7,411 nucleotides of DNA, from assembly GCA_041476585.1 (NCBI GenBank), contig JBGOTT010000211.1, forward strand, positions 1 to 7,411. Reading direction: 5' to 3'. The translations under genes were made by a program, and so were the position numbers. How positions within the stretch are numbered: position 1 is the first letter of the stretch; each line of letters begins with the position of its first letter. The notes below the pieces were generated by a model. It was not told where the DNA came from. It ran no database searches and was given only the letters and a program-made list of their open reading frames with translations. Positions 5,455-7,411 of the stretch are shown here, piece by piece. Source of the DNA: JADGRQ01 sp041476585 (lineage in GTDB: Bacteria > Pseudomonadota > Gammaproteobacteria > Burkholderiales > SG8-39).

Positions 5455-6486
5455 ATGAAAGCCCCAATGATCAGGACTACCGTCGTCGGCTCCTATCCCG
5501 TCCCGGACTGGCTCGCGGCTGCGCCCTCCGAGCAGGCGCTTGTCGATGCCACGCGGGTCGTGCTCGCGATCCAGGAGCAGGCCGGCATCGATCTGGTGTG
5601 CGACGGCGAACTCTACCGCTTCGATCTGAACCACCCCGAGACCAACGGCATGATCGAGTACTTCATGCGCCCGATGTCCGGGATCCGCGGCGATATCGGC
5701 TTTTCGGAGTGGCTCGCGTACTCGAAAGGCGCCGGGATGCGTTTCCGCACCCGGCCGCCGGGCGTGGTCGAGGGGCCGGTCGGCGCGGGCACGCTGAACC
5801 TGCCGATCCCTTGTGCGCGCGCGAAGGCGCTCGCATCCCGGCCGCTCAAGTTCACCATTACCGGGCCGCACATGCTGGCGAAAACGATGCACGACCGGCA
5901 TTACCGCGATCCCGAAAAGCTCGCGCATGCGATCGCGGCAGTTCTCGCCGAACAGGTGAAACACCTCAATGCCGACGTGGTGCAACTGGACGAGGCGAAC
6001 CTCCCCGGGCGCCCGGATGAGTGGAAGTGGGCGGCAGCTGCGATCAACCGCGTGCTCGGCGCGGTGCCGAAGACCGCCAGGGCCGCCGTGCACCTGTGCT
6101 TCGGCAACTACGGCGGGCAGAGCATCCAGCGCGGCAACTGGGCCAAGCTGATGAACTATCTCAACGCGTTGCGCGTCGACCACATCGTGATGGAAAACGC
6201 GCACCGGCCGCCTGCGGAACTCGCGGTGTTCAAGGACCTGAGGAAGGACATCGGCATGGGCCTCGGCGTGGTCGACATCAAGAGCACCGTGGTGGAAACG
6301 GCGGATGACATCGCGCGCGCGATCGAGCGCGCCGAAAAAATGATCGGCCGCGGCCGCGTGAAGTACATTCATCCCGACTGCGGCTTCTGGATGCTGAAGC
6401 GCAACATGGCCGACGGCAAGATCCGCGCGCTGGTCGCGGGACGCGACCTGTACGAAGGTCGCGCGATGCGCAAGAAAATGGCCTAG
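5455..6486 (+). CDS. MetE-type (cobalamin-independent methionine synthase) catalytic-domain methyltransferase
   Basis: A 343-residue protein that corresponds to only the C-terminal catalytic half of MetE (about 750 residues in E. coli), a UROD/MetE-like TIM barrel. It has the N-terminal TTVVGSYPVP (8-17), QLDEANLPG (177-185) at the substrate-binding aspartate region, and a complete zinc site: His213 and Cys215 in VHLCFGNYGG, Glu247 in VMENAH and Cys309 in HPDCGFWML. Family members activate a thiol on zinc and transfer a methyl group; related stand-alone proteins use methylcobamide or act on other thiols such as coenzyme M adducts. Lack of the N-terminal domain argues against ordinary folate-dependent MetE activity, but the methyl donor and acceptor cannot be told here. 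The ATG at 5455 has no ribosome-binding site; an in-frame ATG at 5467 is the alternative. It is monocistronic and divergent from the SDR-GNAT pair. Confidence 0.88.
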   Translation: MKAPMIRTTVVGSYPVPDWLAAAPSEQALVDATRVVLAIQEQAGIDLVCDGELYRFDLNHPETNGMIEYFMRPMSGIRGDIGFSEWLAYSKGAGMRFRTRPPGVVEGPVGAGTLNLPIPCARAKALASRPLKFTITGPHMLAKTMHDRHYRDPEKLAHAIAAVLAEQVKHLNADVVQLDEANLPGRPDEWKWAAAAINRVLGAVPKTARAAVHLCFGNYGGQSIQRGNWAKLMNYLNALRVDHIVMENAHRPPAELAVFKDLRKDIGMGLGVVDIKSTVVETADDIARAIERAEKMIGRGRVKYIHPDCGFWMLKRNMADGKIRALVAGRDLYEGRAMRKKMA

Positions 6487-6523
6487 CCGTTCTTCAAGCC
6501 GGCGCGGACCCGCCCACCGGCGG

Positions 6524-7090
6524 CTATTTGTCGAATCGCACCAGGTCGCTTTCCACGACACGCACCCGCGCCAGGCACTGTCCCCTCGCGTCGGCGAACT
6601 TTTCCAGTTCGCCCATATCGCAACGGTCCCCTCCGCCGACCCGCACCCGGGCGATATCCTTACAGCTGATTCCCCTGAACTGAATTTCCCGGCGCTGGTT
6701 GTCGCCGGACTTCAGGGACGCAAATCCGGAGAACACGGTGTCGTAGATCGCGCCGTTGGCGCGATATGCCGAGAACTCCGGCACAAAACTCCGGATCTGA
6801 TAGGGCAGGTTGTTGACCAGACGAAGCACGAAGCGGCAAGTGCCGGCGCGCTCCGCCTTGGCTTCCAACCGCAGAGTCGCCTCGCCCGCCTCCTTGACTT
6901 TGTCCTTGGCCTGTTCCTTGTCCTCGGCTTTGTCCTTTGCCTCCACGTACCGCCAGGTGCCATCGTCCTTCAACAGGATGCGACGGCCGTCCGGACCGGT
7001 GAGCTCGAAATCCGCCTGCGCTGCGTGCGAGAGCGCCAACCCTGCGACCAGAAGGATTTTGCGGGCGATTGACCAGCCAGTTTGTTTCAT
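6524..7090 (-). CDS. Hypothetical exported protein with four cysteines
   Basis: A 188-residue protein I cannot assign to a characterised family. Residues 1-26 look like a Sec signal peptide (KILLVAGLALSHAAQA, likely cleavage after Ala26). Then comes DGRRILLKDDGTWRYVE (34-50), a short motif common near the mature N-terminus of small periplasmic proteins of unknown function. A charged Lys/Asp/Glu/Ala linker follows (51-70, with repeated KDK and AKDK units), and a C-terminal domain (about 71-188) rich in beta-strand-like segments. Cysteines at 85, 143, 157 and 172 are an even number in a predicted exported domain and could form two disulfides. The start codon shares the ATGA overlap with the stop of the CoA-ligase gene upstream, so the two are translationally coupled. 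The gene converges on the methyltransferase with a 37-bp gap that holds no clear terminator. Confidence 0.8.
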   Translation of the reverse strand: MKQTGWSIARKILLVAGLALSHAAQADFELTGPDGRRILLKDDGTWRYVEAKDKAEDKEQAKDKVKEAGEATLRLEAKAERAGTCRFVLRLVNNLPYQIRSFVPEFSAYRANGAIYDTVFSGFASLKSGDNQRREIQFRGISCKDIARVRVGGGDRCDMGELEKFADARGQCLARVRVVESDLVRFDK

Positions 7091-7411
7091 TCTCTTGGCC
7101 CATTCTCAAATGATGGCAATACTGTACCTGCTTGCTCCGTGCAGGCAAGTGTTCCCGGGTGCGCCCGCTCGACCAGCGCGTCGACCACCACTGCACCCTC
7201 GCCGACCGCCCCGACGGAGACCGGATTCAGGTCGATCGATGCGATCCGGTCTTGCGCGGCACAGATCAGACGGCCCACGGCAACCGCCGCTACCGCCAGC
7301 GCATCGATATCCAGCGGCGGATCGCCGCGCACACCATCGAGCAGCGGCGCGATACGCAGGCCCCGCAGCAGTCGCCTGACGTCGTCTGCATCGAATGGCG
7401 GCACGAGCACG
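7087..7411 (-). CDS. ATP-grasp CoA ligase, ADP-forming acetyl-CoA synthetase type (partial, C-terminal 107 residues)
   Basis: Only the C-terminal end is in the window; the reading frame stays open through the right edge, and the GTG near 7410 should not be taken as the start. The sequence LVPPFDADDVRRLLRGLR, LLDGVRGDPPLDIDALA, then IASIDLNPVSVG and GAVVVDALVER follows the closing part of the ATP-grasp domain in acetate/acyl-CoA ligases (ADP-forming) and succinyl-CoA synthetase beta. DLNP (7219-7230, complement) matches the metal-binding asparagine strand of those enzymes. Such proteins interconvert acyl-CoA, ADP and phosphate with acid, CoA and ATP. About 20 residues after the domain end are not conserved-looking. 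Its TGA overlaps the ATG of the exported protein gene (ATGA, 7090-7087). The acid used is unknown. Confidence 0.8.
   Translation of the reverse strand, partial: VLVPPFDADDVRRLLRGLRIAPLLDGVRGDPPLDIDALAVAAVAVGRLICAAQDRIASIDLNPVSVGAVGEGAVVVDALVERAHPGTLACTEQAGTVLPSFENGPRE

Noticed and set aside
4349..5458. A plus-strand open frame of 369 codons opposite the SDR gene.
   Set aside because: The minus strand encodes a Rossmann-fold protein with clear motifs; the plus frame has only Arg/Ala/His-rich shadow sequence.
6487..6523. A terminator hairpin between the methyltransferase and the exported-protein gene (GCCGG ... CCGGC).
   Set aside because: Only five clean base pairs with a long interrupted loop and no T-run; this is expected by chance in such GC-rich DNA.
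5440..6561. A minus-strand open frame of 373 codons opposite the methyltransferase gene.
   Set aside because: The plus strand has the complete MetE zinc site and family motifs; the minus frame is a shadow with no motif.
6881..6940. A short tandem repeat suggested by recurring TTGTCCT and TCCTTG units.
   Set aside because: It encodes the Lys/Asp/Glu linker of the exported protein, and the units are irregular in length and sequence, so low-complexity coding is the simpler explanation.

Overview
This window is a high-GC, gene-dense bacterial chromosome segment with short intergenic gaps, overlapping stop/start codons and a strong G/C bias at third codon positions. These features, the gene families present and a dispersed inverted repeat built around a CATCCCCGCGCAG-type core suggest a betaproteobacterium, probably of the Burkholderiales or a related uncultured lineage. 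The taxonomy is inference. I see no tRNA, rRNA, CRISPR array, transposase or phage gene.

Region 1 (1-3455) is a divergent transport cassette. Leftwards run a DapA-like (dihydrodipicolinate synthase family) lyase (2365-1292), an ABC permease (1235-468) and an ABC ATPase (455 to beyond the left edge). Rightwards runs the matching NMT1/THI5-type periplasmic binding protein (2475-3455). The 109-bp divergent space holds a good sigma70-type promoter for the binding protein, a weaker candidate promoter for the lyase, and a 14-bp palindrome lying in the spacer and -10 of the latter, which looks like a repressor operator. The cassette reads as an uptake system for a small organic molecule together with an aldolase/lyase that could process it. 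The ligand cannot be told from sequence.

Region 2 (3453-3531) is the space between convergent genes. It holds a perfect 9-bp-arm hairpin that includes the binding protein's stop codon, followed by a two-unit inverted repeat resembling dRS3/REP-type elements, which probably also acts as a terminator.

Region 3 (3535-6486) has a leftward pair, an atypical SDR-fold NAD(P)-dependent epimerase/dehydratase-like protein and a two-domain GNAT acetyltransferase overlapping by 14 bp. It is divergent from a rightward stand-alone MetE-type methyltransferase domain that keeps all four zinc ligands. The divergent promoter region contains a self-complementary ATTATAAT that gives a perfect TATAAT -10 on both strands, so close to the start codons that one or both mRNAs may be leaderless.

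Region 4 (6524-7411) has two leftward genes joined by an ATGA overlap: the C-terminal end of an ATP-grasp CoA ligase of the ADP-forming acetyl-CoA synthetase type, cut by the right edge, and a small exported four-cysteine protein of unknown function.

Nothing here amounts to a clearly new system. The most interesting points are the lyase-containing transport cassette with its operator, the symmetric -10 with possible leaderless starts, and an SDR protein whose active-site tyrosine appears to be missing.
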